Shown here: in pieces, positions 50,693 through 60,191 of the stretch
Numbering within the stretch: the first letter of the stretch is position 1
Layout of the letters: each line of letters begins with the position of its first letter
Assembly (NCBI GenBank): GCA_019359355.1
Contig: JAHHHM010000005.1
Coordinates: 186,001-250,000, forward strand
Reading direction: 5' to 3'
Source of the DNA: Microcoleus vaginatus WJT46-NPBG5
GTDB taxonomy: Bacteria > Cyanobacteriota > Cyanobacteriia > Cyanobacteriales > Oscillatoriaceae
DNA length: 64,000 nucleotides
Notes under the pieces: model-generated
Database searches by the model: none
What the model saw: the letters and a program-made list of their open reading frames with translations, nothing else
Told to the model about the DNA's origin: nothing
Program-made: the position numbers and the translations under genes

Positions 50693-51901
50693 TTAGCGGC
50701 TTGGAGCCAACAGTATCAGTCCAGCCACCATTGCAACAATCGCCGCCGCATAAAATACAGCCGCGATGCCACCGGCACCCAACACCGGCCCTAAAAACAC
50801 CGGCGAAAGAAACTGGCCCAAAAATCCTGCCCCCGTGCCGGCAGCCAGCAAACTGGAACGCATCGTCGAAGGGGCTAAATTTGCTAAAGCTGCATAGAGA
50901 CTTGGCAGCGCCAAACCAAACCCCACCCCAAAAAACACCGCTGCCGGCAGAATCGCACTGAGGGTGCCCAGTTGCGCGATGGCCACCAACATCGCAGCCA
51001 TCAGCCCAAATCCCAGGGCGATGGCCCGATCAAGTCCCCATTTCTGGGAAAGTCGGCTGCTTCCCAAAGCAGAAATAAGCGCCGCACCAATCGCTGTGGA
51101 TGCCAGGACAATGCCATTGACAACCGTGCCGGCGGCTAAAGTTTGTTTGAGATATTGGGGGACATAGATCAAGAAAGCGTACATGGTTGCCGAGGCAAGG
51201 CTGAGAGTCAGTAACAACCGCCAAGTTTGGCTGCGTTTCAGCAAAGCGCCCAACTGCTTGCCATCCAACGCCAACCCCTTGCCCGGCTGCTGCTGCTTTT
51301 CTGGCAGAAAAAACAAGGCAAGCAACGCTAGGGGCAGCCCAACCGCGTAAAGATAGAAGGCAAATTGCCAGTGGGACGCGCCCACCCAGCCGCCTAGCAG
51401 TGGGAATAAAATGCCGGTAAGCGTTAAAGTGCTGGTGGCGTAGCCAATCGCTTGGGAACGCTCTGGTTCTTCATACAGACTACCCAGCAAGCCCAGACTT
51501 GCCGCCGCAATGCCGCCACTGGCTGCCCCCAACAGCGCCCGTGTCGCTAGGAGTGGCCAAAAATTGGACATCAGAGCGCCGGCAACGCCAAATATCGCAT
51601 AGAGAATCAGGGAGGGAACCAGCACTTTCAGCCGGCTAAAGCGATCCGCTAAAATTCCTAAGACTGGGCTAAACAAGGCAATTGTCAAGCAGTGCATACT
51701 GACCAAATTGCCGGCTAGCACTGGATTGAGTTGAAGTTGCTGCACCACCTCCGGCAGCACCGGCGCAACAACTCCCCCAGCCATCGTGGTGAGAGAACCA
51801 GCCGCCAGCAGTAAAAGCAGCCGGCGATCTCCCAACATTGAGGGTTGTGGGTTAGGGTTAGTTGGTTGGGATTTGGGGAGTAAAATCTTCAAGCTTTTCA
51901 C
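50693..51901 (-). CDS. MFS transporter
   Basis: This 402-residue major facilitator has about 12 membrane helices. The loop motif GILADRFSRLKVLV between helices 2 and 3 is the MFS signature, and the drug-exporter-like GALVSNF/TRALLGAASGGI region follows. The in-frame ATG at 51838 (MLGDRRLLLLLAAG) is a plausible true start, since the first 21 residues are basic and polar. It lies 17 bases from the GH3 stop, convergent. It could export a product of the adjoining enzymes, but substrate cannot be read. Confidence 0.85.
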   Translation of the reverse strand: MKSLKILLPKSQPTNPNPQPSMLGDRRLLLLLAAGSLTTMAGGVVAPVLPEVVQQLQLNPVLAGNLVSMHCLTIALFSPVLGILADRFSRLKVLVPSLILYAIFGVAGALMSNFWPLLATRALLGAASGGIAAASLGLLGSLYEEPERSQAIGYATSTLTLTGILFPLLGGWVGASHWQFAFYLYAVGLPLALLALFFLPEKQQQPGKGLALDGKQLGALLKRSQTWRLLLTLSLASATMYAFLIYVPQYLKQTLAAGTVVNGIVLASTAIGAALISALGSSRLSQKWGLDRAIALGFGLMAAMLVAIAQLGTLSAILPAAVFFGVGFGLALPSLYAALANLAPSTMRSSLLAAGTGAGFLGQFLSPVFLGPVLGAGGIAAVFYAAAIVAMVAGLILLAPSR

Positions 51902-52047
51902 GTTTCACATTTCACTTTTCACGGGTTTGTTCTGCTAGACTCCGGACAGTCTCAAGCCTAAACTTTAAAGTTTAAAGGCTACCGATTGACGAACACGGCA
52001 CACAAAAGCTAAATATTTTCCCATACCTAAACACAGAGGCACAATTA

Positions 52048-53202
52048 ATGGAACTGGCTACAACCTTAAAAAGCCAGACAGTTCAGAACCAGGTCAGAGA
52101 AGTCGGAATCAACCCAAATCATTGGTATGGCGTTGGTTGGGCAGATCGGCTGCGGGCCGGTCAAATCATGCCGGTGGTGATTTGGCAGCAACCAATTGCG
52201 GTTTACCGTGACGAAACCGGCGAACTCCACGCCCTAGAGGATGTCTGCCCTCACAAAGGCATCGCCCTGCACAAAGGTCAAGTCCAAGGTCGCTACCTCG
52301 CTTGTGGGTATCATGGCTGGGAATTTGACGGCAGTGGCCAGTGCGTCAGCATTCCCTACCTCCCTCCAGAACAAAAACTTCCCTGCGCTAAAGCCCGCAG
52401 CTTTGCCATTGTAGAAAAATACAATGTGATTTGGATCTTCCCTGGAGATCCGGAGGAAGCGGCTAACCGTCCACTGCTCGATATGCCAGAATTTGGTGAT
52501 CCTGAATGGTTGATGGTGCAAGTTAATGCTTGCTTCAAAGCCCATTTTTCCATGTGCAGTGAAAATTCGATGGATGTTTTTCACGGTTATTTGCACCGCA
52601 ACTTACAGGGTTGGTTCGACCCGGTTTTGCTGAGTTTGCGGGAGACGGAAGCAGCCGTTTGCACTGAGTACAAAGTCTCCTATAAAAGTCGCATGGCCAA
52701 GTTCTTAGGCTTGACTGACAAGGGGAATGAAGTGACCACCCGCGTCGTCTTAACCGATTACCGCTATCCCAATTTTTACAGTTCTTTGGAAGGGGTTTCC
52801 TCACTGTATCTGATGCGGCTGCCGGTGAGTCCAACTGAAAGCCGCTCCTGCGCCCTATTCTTTTTCAAAATTCCCCTGCCGAAATGGCTTCTCAAACCGC
52901 TCAAACCAATACTAAGTATGCTGCTTGGGCGCTTTTTCCTGACGAAATTTCTCGTTCAAGATATTGAGATGGTTGAGAGCGAACAGCAAAGCTATCTGGC
53001 CAACCCGCACCGGCGATATGTGGAAATCAACCCAGCGATTATTGCCGTTCAACGGTTGATTATTCGGCAGTATGAGCAATTTGTGCAAAAATCTAGTCAA
53101 CCGAAAAACAATGCGAACGGAAACTCCAAAGAATCTGTTCCACTGTCTAAGGGCATGGCCTCAGGCCAAGCTGAGTTAACAAAAGAAACTTCAATTGGAT
53201 GA
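52048..53202 (+). CDS. Rieske non-heme iron oxygenase
   Basis: This 384-residue oxygenase alpha-subunit-like protein has the Rieske [2Fe-2S] ligands Cys67-x-His69 in CPHKG and Cys86-x2-His89 in CGYHGW. The mononuclear iron site is in ENSMDVFHGYLHRN (Asn173 or Asp176, His179 and His183). A hydrophobic stretch at about 265-300 may anchor it to a membrane. It resembles the chlorophyll/sterol type Rieske enzymes more than soluble dioxygenases, by this hydrophobic C-terminal half. The alpha-oxoamine synthase follows after 63 bases, so the two are almost certainly one transcript. Confidence 0.9.
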   Translation: MELATTLKSQTVQNQVREVGINPNHWYGVGWADRLRAGQIMPVVIWQQPIAVYRDETGELHALEDVCPHKGIALHKGQVQGRYLACGYHGWEFDGSGQCVSIPYLPPEQKLPCAKARSFAIVEKYNVIWIFPGDPEEAANRPLLDMPEFGDPEWLMVQVNACFKAHFSMCSENSMDVFHGYLHRNLQGWFDPVLLSLRETEAAVCTEYKVSYKSRMAKFLGLTDKGNEVTTRVVLTDYRYPNFYSSLEGVSSLYLMRLPVSPTESRSCALFFFKIPLPKWLLKPLKPILSMLLGRFFLTKFLVQDIEMVESEQQSYLANPHRRYVEINPAIIAVQRLIIRQYEQFVQKSSQPKNNANGNSKESVPLSKGMASGQAELTKETSIG

Positions 53203-53265
53203 AAGCAGCCGTTTTCGCATTACTCGAATACAGTTGCCAGTCTGCTAAGGTGAGGGGAGTTTAAA

Positions 53266-54555
53266 GTGCAAGTCGTCAAAGAGTATGTTCAGCGCTGGTA
53301 TGACAGTGGGCTAGATCCCGATGAGTATATTTGTCATCAAAAGCAGGGAAATTTAGTTGAGATCGAAGAAGCGACAACCGGCAAGCGTCAGACAGTTCTG
53401 ACTTTCTGCACGAATGATGTCTTAGGTTTAGTTCAGAACCCGGCTGTACGCCAAGCGGCAATTGATAGCATTCTTCAATATGGAACGTCGAACAGTTCCT
53501 GCTCAGTTTTGAGCGGGCGCATCGATCTACACCGGCAGCTGGAAGCTGAAATCTCGGCGTTTAAACATCTGCCTCATACTCAGCTATTTTTAAATGCCTG
53601 GATGGCGATGCAAGCCTTAATGGATGCGTTCTGTCATTTGGCAATTCCAGTTCCCGGATTTCAGAATACCCGCGAGACGTTGATTCTCACGGACGTTCTA
53701 AATCACGGTTGCATTGTGGCGGCGGTTGTCAATGCCGGCACTCGTTCTGGCAAGGTGTTTGGCAACAGCCCCCGCGTCCGCGTCAAGCCTTACCGGCACT
53801 GCGATATGGAAGATTTGGCTCGCAAGCTGCGCCGGTATGCTCACCCAGACGACAGAATTCTGGTAGTCTCCGATGCCGTGTTCTCAATGGATGGGGACAT
53901 CGCACCGCTGCCAGATATGCTTGATGTGCTGCAGCATTACGATGGCAGTGTGCTGGTGATGGATGAAGCTCATGCCAGCGGTGCTATCGGGGCCACCGGC
54001 AGGGGAATTTACGAACATTTTGGCATTTTGCCTCAACACGCGATTGAGCGGGGCATTGTACCGCTGATTATGACGACATTCTCTAAGTTTGCCGCCTCTG
54101 CCGGTGCTGCCATTAGCAGCCATGTCGCTGAACTCATCCCCCTGTTGAATGTCTCTCCCACATCCATTGGCACCATTTCCCTGCCACCGCCGACAACGGC
54201 TGCAGCTTTGGAAAGCATTCGTCAAGTTCGCCAACATCCAGAATTGGTGAAAACCCTTCAGGAAAATACACAGTATTTGCGTTCGCGCTTAGCCGAGAAT
54301 GATTTTATAAATATTGGCGAAACGAATGTTGTGCCGGTGCTCTTGCCGCCAGAAATCAATCCCAAGACATTTGCCAGACAACTTATAGAGCAACACGGGA
54401 TTTGGGTTTCTCCCATCTGGTTTATCGCCAAACCCCGTATCCGAATTACTGCAAACGCCCTCCATACCAAAGAGGACATGGATCGTCTGGTTGACGGCAT
54501 GGTGGCAACGCGGGATTTGTTGTATCAACCCAAAACAACAACAATTAGCGCCTAA
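53266..54555 (+). CDS. Alpha-oxoamine synthase (AONS/SPT-like, PLP-dependent)
   Basis: This PLP enzyme of 429 residues condenses an amino acid with an acyl thioester. The GTG start at 53266 has GGGGAG about seven bases upstream. The PLP Lys is Lys274 in TTFSKFAASAG. DEAHASGAIGATGRG (Asp233, His236) and SDAVFSMDGD are the cofactor-binding motifs, and SVLSGRIDLHRQLE corresponds to the substrate loop. TFSK resembles serine palmitoyltransferases more than the TLGK of biotin-pathway BioF, but this is a weak guide. No other bio genes are near. It shares an operon with the Rieske gene and ends at a strong terminator. Confidence 0.88.
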   Translation: MQVVKEYVQRWYDSGLDPDEYICHQKQGNLVEIEEATTGKRQTVLTFCTNDVLGLVQNPAVRQAAIDSILQYGTSNSSCSVLSGRIDLHRQLEAEISAFKHLPHTQLFLNAWMAMQALMDAFCHLAIPVPGFQNTRETLILTDVLNHGCIVAAVVNAGTRSGKVFGNSPRVRVKPYRHCDMEDLARKLRRYAHPDDRILVVSDAVFSMDGDIAPLPDMLDVLQHYDGSVLVMDEAHASGAIGATGRGIYEHFGILPQHAIERGIVPLIMTTFSKFAASAGAAISSHVAELIPLLNVSPTSIGTISLPPPTTAAALESIRQVRQHPELVKTLQENTQYLRSRLAENDFINIGETNVVPVLLPPEINPKTFARQLIEQHGIWVSPIWFIAKPRIRITANALHTKEDMDRLVDGMVATRDLLYQPKTTTISA

Positions 54556-54561
54556 AAATTG

Positions 54562-54605
54562 GGTGGGCAAGCTATGTTATCTGACTATAGCTTGCCCACC
54601 TTTTT
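54562..54605 (+). terminator. Intrinsic terminator after the alpha-oxoamine synthase
   Basis: GGTGGGCAAGCTAT (54562-54575) pairs perfectly with ATAGCTTGCCCACC (54587-54600) around an 11-base loop and is followed by TTTTT. It closes the Rieske-synthase transcript. Confidence 0.92.
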
Positions 54606-54791
54606 GGGAGCTGGGGATAGCGGGAAAATTGTAGACAAATTGTTTGGCCGGCAGCAATTGAAACGTTAAATATTTATTAATTTTAAACAAATCTTTAAGC
54701 CAATTTTAAATTATCAGTTATCTTGTACTAAAAGCAACCGATGAAAAGCAAAAAATCGGCAGTTAATCTCTAAATTAGAGACAATCAAATC

Positions 54792-55928
54792 GTGGTAAGT
54801 TCAACAAAATCGCTTGAAATCAGAGCTGTCACAACGCCGGCAGAAACGGAAATGTTTCTCGATGTGCCGGCACGGGTATATGCCAACGATCCCAACTGGG
54901 TGCCGCCATTACGCAGCGATATTGCGAAGCAATTTGCACCGACTAATCCCTTTTTCCAGTATGGCCGGCTGCAAGCATTTATTGCCCTTTTAGAAAATAA
55001 GCCGGTGGGAAGGATTGTTGCTGCCATCAACAACCGGCTCATTGAACGCGAAGGCAAAAATCTTGGGTTATTTGGATTTTTTGAGTGCATTAATGACTTT
55101 GAAATCGCCCAATCGCTCTTAGAATCTGCCTGCCGGTGGTTGCGAGAGCAAGGCATGAGCGAAGCACGGGGTCCGATTGATTTATCAACCCACAACAACT
55201 GTCTGTTTTTAGTCGAAGGTTTTGACTCACCGCCAATGGTGATGATGCCTTATAACCCCTCTTATTATCCAGAATTTATCGAACGCAATGGCTGGCAAAA
55301 AGCCAAAGATGCCTGCGCTTATAATTTTCCTTTAGATAAACCGCTGCCGGCAGAATTTGAAAAAGCCTATCGAATTGCTTGTAAATCAGGCGTTACCTTC
55401 CGCCCACTCAAAACAAAAGGCGAAGAATTTGAGCGAGATTGTATCAGCCTTTATCATTTATTTAACAAAGCATTTACGAATAATTGGAGTTCGACACCGA
55501 GAACTGAAGCCGAATTTTTAGAAGAAGCAAAATCGCTACAGCAACTTGTCGATCCGGATGTCTTTCCCATTGCTGAATACAATGGTGAAATGATTGGCTT
55601 TTTTATGGGATTGCCGGATTATAATATTCCTTTAAAACACGTTAATGGCAAATTGAACTGGCTGGGTATCCTTAAGTTTCTCTGGTATCGCCGGCAGATA
55701 GACCAAGGAAGAGTGATTGCCATTTGCTCACTGCCAGAATACCGCCGCAAAATGGTTCCTCTGGCTTTAATTTACCTAGGAATGAGCGGGGGAATTCAAA
55801 AAGGCAAGCCTTATAAACAAGCCGAACTATCTTGGGTTTGGGAAGATAACTTTCCTTCCCGCAAACTCATTGAAGCTGCGGGGGGACAGCTTTATAAAAA
55901 ATACCGAATTTACGAAAAGAGTTTATAA
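54792..55928 (+). CDS. Large GNAT-fold acyltransferase (YghO/bCerS-like)
   Basis: This is a 378-residue protein with an N-terminal half like GNAT acyltransferases (about 10-150, FLDVPARVYANDPNWVPPL and GRIVAAINN) and a second GNAT-like half (about 190-370, FPIAEYNGEMIGFFMGLPD). It is the size and type of the YghO group, to which the bacterial ceramide synthase belongs as far as I recall. It starts at GTG 54792 with an AT-rich leader. Add follows after 26 bases, so it is co-transcribed with adenosine deaminase. It lies after the terminator of the alpha-oxoamine synthase operon. N-acyl transfer is inferred. Confidence 0.8.
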   Translation: MVSSTKSLEIRAVTTPAETEMFLDVPARVYANDPNWVPPLRSDIAKQFAPTNPFFQYGRLQAFIALLENKPVGRIVAAINNRLIEREGKNLGLFGFFECINDFEIAQSLLESACRWLREQGMSEARGPIDLSTHNNCLFLVEGFDSPPMVMMPYNPSYYPEFIERNGWQKAKDACAYNFPLDKPLPAEFEKAYRIACKSGVTFRPLKTKGEEFERDCISLYHLFNKAFTNNWSSTPRTEAEFLEEAKSLQQLVDPDVFPIAEYNGEMIGFFMGLPDYNIPLKHVNGKLNWLGILKFLWYRRQIDQGRVIAICSLPEYRRKMVPLALIYLGMSGGIQKGKPYKQAELSWVWEDNFPSRKLIEAAGGQLYKKYRIYEKSL

Positions 55929-55954
55929 AAAAGCGCAAAAATAGGAATGGGCAA

Positions 55955-56995
55955 ATGGTTGAGCTGCCACAAACCGGCAAGACAAAAAATATCTCAAACC
56001 TTTCTGAAATGCCCAAAGCTGAACTTCACATTCATCTGGAAGGCGCACCACGCTGGAGTAGCATCCGAGAGGCACTACACCGGCATACAGGTTTGAATTT
56101 GCCAGATTTCCCTCCCTTCTACGCTCCGGGATTCCGATTTACGAAGTTTGAAGAATTTCAAGATTGCTTTCGGCGTTACATTCATCCTTGGTTAGCAACT
56201 CCATCGGGATATGCCGAAGTGATTCGCGATGTCATGGACTCGCTCATTCAGCAAAAAATTCGCTATGCAGAACTGAACTTTGATGTATCGGTTGTTGAGC
56301 GAGTTGGTAGGAATGTTGAAGAAGTTCTGCATCTTTTAGAACAAGAAGTTGAACGGGCACGCGAGCAAGGAACTATTATTAGAATGATTGTGGGAATTGG
56401 GCGGAACCAAGGAGTCGAAAGCGCAATTTATTGGGTGCAAAAAATGCTGCCATTTCCTATCATTTCTGGATTTGACCTGCATGGAGATGAAGTGGGATGG
56501 CCGGCAGATTTATTCCGTGAAGCGTTTGCACCCGTGCGAGAAGCTGGGAAAAAAATAAAAGTTCATGCTGGGGAAATGGTAGGGCCAGAAAATATTCGAG
56601 CGGCAGTCGAAGGACTCGGCATAACGCAAATTGGCCACGGCACTTCTGCGATCAAAGACCCAAAAGTTGTTGAGTTGCTAGTTAAGCACAAAGTCTTGGT
56701 AGAAATGTGTCCAACCTCTAATGAGCGTCTTCAGAATGTTCCCGCTTATGACAAGCACCCCATCTTAGCTTTAGATGCTGCCGGTGTCGCTGTAACCGTA
56801 AATTCTGATGACCCCAGTTTTTTCGGGATAAATTTGACAAATGAAATGACCCGGTTAATATCAGAACGGGATGTCACAACAACTGACTTGGCGCGATGGA
56901 CTCGCAATGCTTTTAATCAAGCAATTGTCGATGAGCCAACCCGCGCTGGTTTACTGGCAGAGTTAGAAACGTGGCTGCAAACCTGTGAGGTATGA
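55955..56995 (+). CDS. add: Adenosine deaminase
   Basis: Add converts adenosine to inosine. The 346-residue TIM-barrel protein has the zinc ligands HIHLEG (His25, His27), the His and catalytic Glu in VHAGEM (about residues 199-204), the His in IGHGTSA and Asp in NSDDPSFFG. GFDLHGDEVG corresponds to the substrate-binding Gly/Asp region. Specificity for adenosine over related purines is inferred from these motifs and from the nucleoside transporter genes that follow. Confidence 0.88.
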   Translation: MVELPQTGKTKNISNLSEMPKAELHIHLEGAPRWSSIREALHRHTGLNLPDFPPFYAPGFRFTKFEEFQDCFRRYIHPWLATPSGYAEVIRDVMDSLIQQKIRYAELNFDVSVVERVGRNVEEVLHLLEQEVERAREQGTIIRMIVGIGRNQGVESAIYWVQKMLPFPIISGFDLHGDEVGWPADLFREAFAPVREAGKKIKVHAGEMVGPENIRAAVEGLGITQIGHGTSAIKDPKVVELLVKHKVLVEMCPTSNERLQNVPAYDKHPILALDAAGVAVTVNSDDPSFFGINLTNEMTRLISERDVTTTDLARWTRNAFNQAIVDEPTRAGLLAELETWLQTCEV

Positions 56996-57081
56996 ACCAC
57001 CAGCAAGCTGGAGTCTTTGGTTGCGTGCCTCACGCACCCTACTGATGATTGCATTAACACGGATACTGTTTTAGAGGTCGT

Positions 57082-58131
57082 ATGGATAGGAAATACTCTC
57101 GGCGTCAATTTATCGGCTTCAGTTCCGCTGCATTGGGCAGTAGCTTGTTTTTAAAAGCTTGCAGCAATCGTACTTCCACAACACCATCTGCCGGCACAAA
57201 TAATTTTCAAGTCGCAATTGTTTTACCAGGAAGCATTACAGATCGCGCTTGGAACCAGTCAGGATATGAAGGCATAACCCTAACTAAACAAAAGCTGGGT
57301 GCAGAAACGTCTTATGTAGAAAAAGTAGGACAACCCGATCAAGCAGAGGCGCTGTCAGATTTTGCGCGTCGCGGTTACAATTTGGTCTTCGCGCATGGGG
57401 GACAATTTGATGCGGCGGTGCAACAGGTTGCCGGTCAATTTCCTAACACTTTTTTTGTGGCGGTGAATGGTGCAGCAACCGGCAAAAATATTGCTGCTTT
57501 GAGAATTAATCATATGCAGGTGAGCTATCTGTGCGGCATCATCGGCGCTTCTATGACAAAATCTAATCAACTGGCTTATCTTGCCGGCCAATCATTTGAA
57601 GCCACCACTCAGGAATTGCGCGGGTTTGAATTAGGGGCGCAGTCGGTGAAACCGAATATCAAAATCAGTTCTAGCTTTACCGGCGACTGGAATGACGTGG
57701 CGAAGGCGAAAGAAGCGGCGCTGGCTTTAATTGCGTCGGGTGCGGATGTGCTATATCAGTGGTTCGATGTTGCCTCACCGGCAGTATTGCAAACGGCGGC
57801 TGAAAAAGGGGTTTATGCCTTCGGTAATACAAGCGATCAGCTGGAAATCGCCCCAAAAGCGGTTTTAACCAGTGCGTTAAAACGGCTTGATTTAGCAATT
57901 GCTTATTTAGCAGAACAGGCAAAAACAGGGCAACTAACTGGGCAAAAATACTTAATAGGACTGGAAAAACCAGATATTGTGAGTTTAGGACGTTTTGGCG
58001 AAATTGTGCCAGAAGCTATACAGGAAAAGGCGTTGACGGCAAAAGAAGCCATTGCCGGCAACAAGATCCAGTTTGAATCATGCCAAAATGGAGGTAAGGA
58101 TACTTGGTGTCTCAAGCAACCGCCAACCTAA
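57082..58131 (+). CDS. BMP-family nucleoside-binding lipoprotein
   Basis: This is the 349-residue solute-binding protein of a BmpA-type ABC transporter. Residues 1-26 carry a twin-arginine motif (SRRQFIG), a hydrophobic core and a lipobox LKAC, so export is probably via Tat and the protein is membrane-anchored. The mature part has the BMP fold: FQVAIVLPGSITDRAWNQSGYEG near the N-terminus and LTGQKYLIGLEKPD near the C-terminus. The family binds purine nucleosides. add is upstream and the ATPase downstream on the same strand. Confidence 0.92.
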   Translation: MDRKYSRRQFIGFSSAALGSSLFLKACSNRTSTTPSAGTNNFQVAIVLPGSITDRAWNQSGYEGITLTKQKLGAETSYVEKVGQPDQAEALSDFARRGYNLVFAHGGQFDAAVQQVAGQFPNTFFVAVNGAATGKNIAALRINHMQVSYLCGIIGASMTKSNQLAYLAGQSFEATTQELRGFELGAQSVKPNIKISSSFTGDWNDVAKAKEAALALIASGADVLYQWFDVASPAVLQTAAEKGVYAFGNTSDQLEIAPKAVLTSALKRLDLAIAYLAEQAKTGQLTGQKYLIGLEKPDIVSLGRFGEIVPEAIQEKALTAKEAIAGNKIQFESCQNGGKDTWCLKQPPT

Positions 58132-58147
58132 AACTCTTTAAGGATCT

Positions 58148-58639
58148 ATGGACTTGGAAAACGAGCAATCTAAAGATAGAAGAATTGTATCTTTAGAACA
58201 TGAAGTAGAAATTTTGCGCGAACAACTGGAAAGCCTCAAACAAGAGCTACTGGAAGAACGTCAGCGGGCTGAGGATTACCGTGAAGAATTAACTTACACG
58301 CAGCTTGAACTGGAGGAACTTGACCGGGAATTATTAAATTTTATAAATTTAGAAATGTTAGAAGCAGCACACGCTATAAAAACTGATCCCAGCTTAAAAG
58401 AGCAAGAGGTAAGCCGCAGTCCGTTAGATTTGCCCTTTAAGTTATATAGTCCTGATGGAGAGCGGACAGACAAGGATATGAGGCAAGAATTAATGATGCA
58501 ACTAAAAAGCGAGCGCAGCCGATTAAGAAAGCAATTTAGAGAACTCAGCCAGAAATTTGTAACGTTTAAAACTTTTTCGGGTGAGTTAGTTCAACAAATG
58601 AACACTCGTAAGGCAGAAAATACTGCCAAAAATGAATAA
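58148..58639 (+). CDS. Coiled-coil protein inside the nucleoside-transporter run
   Basis: This 163-residue protein is nearly all charged and helical: a long coiled coil at about 5-75 (EHEVEILREQLESLKQELLEE), a shorter central part and a second basic helix at about 115-155. It has no membrane segment or signal. I do not recognise a family. It starts 17 bases after the lipoprotein stop and ends 38 bases before the ATPase start, so it is translated with the transporter genes. Confidence 0.7.
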   Translation: MDLENEQSKDRRIVSLEHEVEILREQLESLKQELLEERQRAEDYREELTYTQLELEELDRELLNFINLEMLEAAHAIKTDPSLKEQEVSRSPLDLPFKLYSPDGERTDKDMRQELMMQLKSERSRLRKQFRELSQKFVTFKTFSGELVQQMNTRKAENTAKNE

Positions 58640-58676
58640 AATTCGGTTGGAAATTTTTAACTTTATGTAAAATAAA

Positions 58677-60191
58677 ATGTTGCATCTGGAGGCAATCACC
58701 AAGCGCTTTGGGACATTCGTTGCTAACGACAACATCAGCCTCAGTGTGGCAGCCGGCTCAATTCACGCTCTTTTAGGAGAAAATGGGGCGGGAAAGACAA
58801 CGTTGATGAATATCCTGTGCGGTTTATACAAACCAGATTCAGGCAAGATTTACTTACAAGGTAAGCCGGTAGAAATCGCGTCTCCAAGTGCCGCAATTGA
58901 GCTGGGAATCGGCATGATCCATCAGCACTTTATGCTGGTGCCGCAACTGTCGGTGACGGAAAATATTATCCTAGGAACCGACTTTAGTTTTCGGCTGAAT
59001 TTACGTTCTAAACAACAAGAAATCGCCGCCCTGTCGCAAGCCTATGGCTTAGAAGTTGACCCCCGTGCCAGGGTGGGAGATTTGCCGGTGGGAACTCAGC
59101 AACGAGTGGAAATTCTTAAGGTTCTTTACCGCAAGGCACAATTGCTAATTTTGGATGAACCCACGGCGGTACTAACTCCACCGGAAGTCAGATCTTTATT
59201 TAAAATTCTGCGGCAACTTACAGTAGAAGGACACACGATTATTTTTATTACGCACAAATTAGACGAGGTGATGAGTCTGTGCGACAATGTAACCGTATTA
59301 CGACGGGGACAGGTAATTTCTACAACTGCAACGCAAGAGATCACCGCTCAAAAATTGGCTGAATTGATGGTAGGCAGAGCGGTTGCGTTACAACTGAATA
59401 AATCTCAACCGGCAGCGGGAAAGGTGGTGTTAAAGGTTGAGAATTTAAAGGTTAAAGATGACAGAGGTTTTACGGCTGTTCAGAATTTGTCATTTCAACT
59501 GTGTGCCGGGGAGATTTTAGGAGTTGCCGGCGTGGATGGTAACGGACAGCGAGAGTTGGCAGACGCAGCTGCGGGTTTAAGAACGGTTACAGCCGGCACA
59601 ATTCACCTGTGCGGAGAGGATGTGACGCAGATGCCGGCGCAGCGATGGCGCAAAAAATTTAAAGTCGGTTATATTCCCGAAGATCGGCAGAAAATGGGGT
59701 TGGTTTTGGGGTTTAGTATTGCCAAGAATTTAATTTTAAAAACTTTTAACCGTTTGCCTTTTTGCCGCAACTTTTTCTTGCAGCAAGATGCGATCCAAAA
59801 TCATGCAACGGCGAGTATTCAAAACTTTGATATCCGAGTCTCTCATCCTGATGTGAAAGCCGGCCAGTTATCGGGAGGAAATCAGCAAAAAATAGTGCTA
59901 GCGCGAGAGCTTGCCGGAGAGCCGGTTTTAATTGTGGCGATGCAACCGACGCGAGGATTAGATGTTGGCGCAACTGAAGCGGTGCAGCAGCGGTTATTAG
60001 CTGAGCGCGATCGCGGTGCGGCAATTCTTTATATTTCCACAGAGTTAGAAGAAGTGATGGCAATGAGCGATCGCCTTGCGGTAATCTATGAAGGCGAGTT
60101 TGTCGAAATTTTAGATGCCGCAACTGCAACCGTTGAACAGGTGGGATTTTTGATGGCAGGGGGTCAACTTTCAACAAGCGTGCCGACTTGA
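58677..60191 (+). CDS. BMP-type ABC transporter ATPase (two nucleotide-binding domains)
   Basis: This 504-residue duplicated ATPase powers nucleoside uptake. Domain 1 has Walker A GENGAGKTTLMNIL, a degenerate signature LPVGTQQR and Walker B LLILDEPTAV. Domain 2 has a degenerate Walker A region (GVDGNGQREL), the full signature LSGGNQQK and a Walker-B-like AMQPTRGLD. This asymmetry is normal for NupO/YufO-type ATPases. It is in the same run as the lipoprotein; the permeases come 1.1 kb later. Confidence 0.93.
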   Translation: MLHLEAITKRFGTFVANDNISLSVAAGSIHALLGENGAGKTTLMNILCGLYKPDSGKIYLQGKPVEIASPSAAIELGIGMIHQHFMLVPQLSVTENIILGTDFSFRLNLRSKQQEIAALSQAYGLEVDPRARVGDLPVGTQQRVEILKVLYRKAQLLILDEPTAVLTPPEVRSLFKILRQLTVEGHTIIFITHKLDEVMSLCDNVTVLRRGQVISTTATQEITAQKLAELMVGRAVALQLNKSQPAAGKVVLKVENLKVKDDRGFTAVQNLSFQLCAGEILGVAGVDGNGQRELADAAAGLRTVTAGTIHLCGEDVTQMPAQRWRKKFKVGYIPEDRQKMGLVLGFSIAKNLILKTFNRLPFCRNFFLQQDAIQNHATASIQNFDIRVSHPDVKAGQLSGGNQQKIVLARELAGEPVLIVAMQPTRGLDVGATEAVQQRLLAERDRGAAILYISTELEEVMAMSDRLAVIYEGEFVEILDAATATVEQVGFLMAGGQLSTSVPT

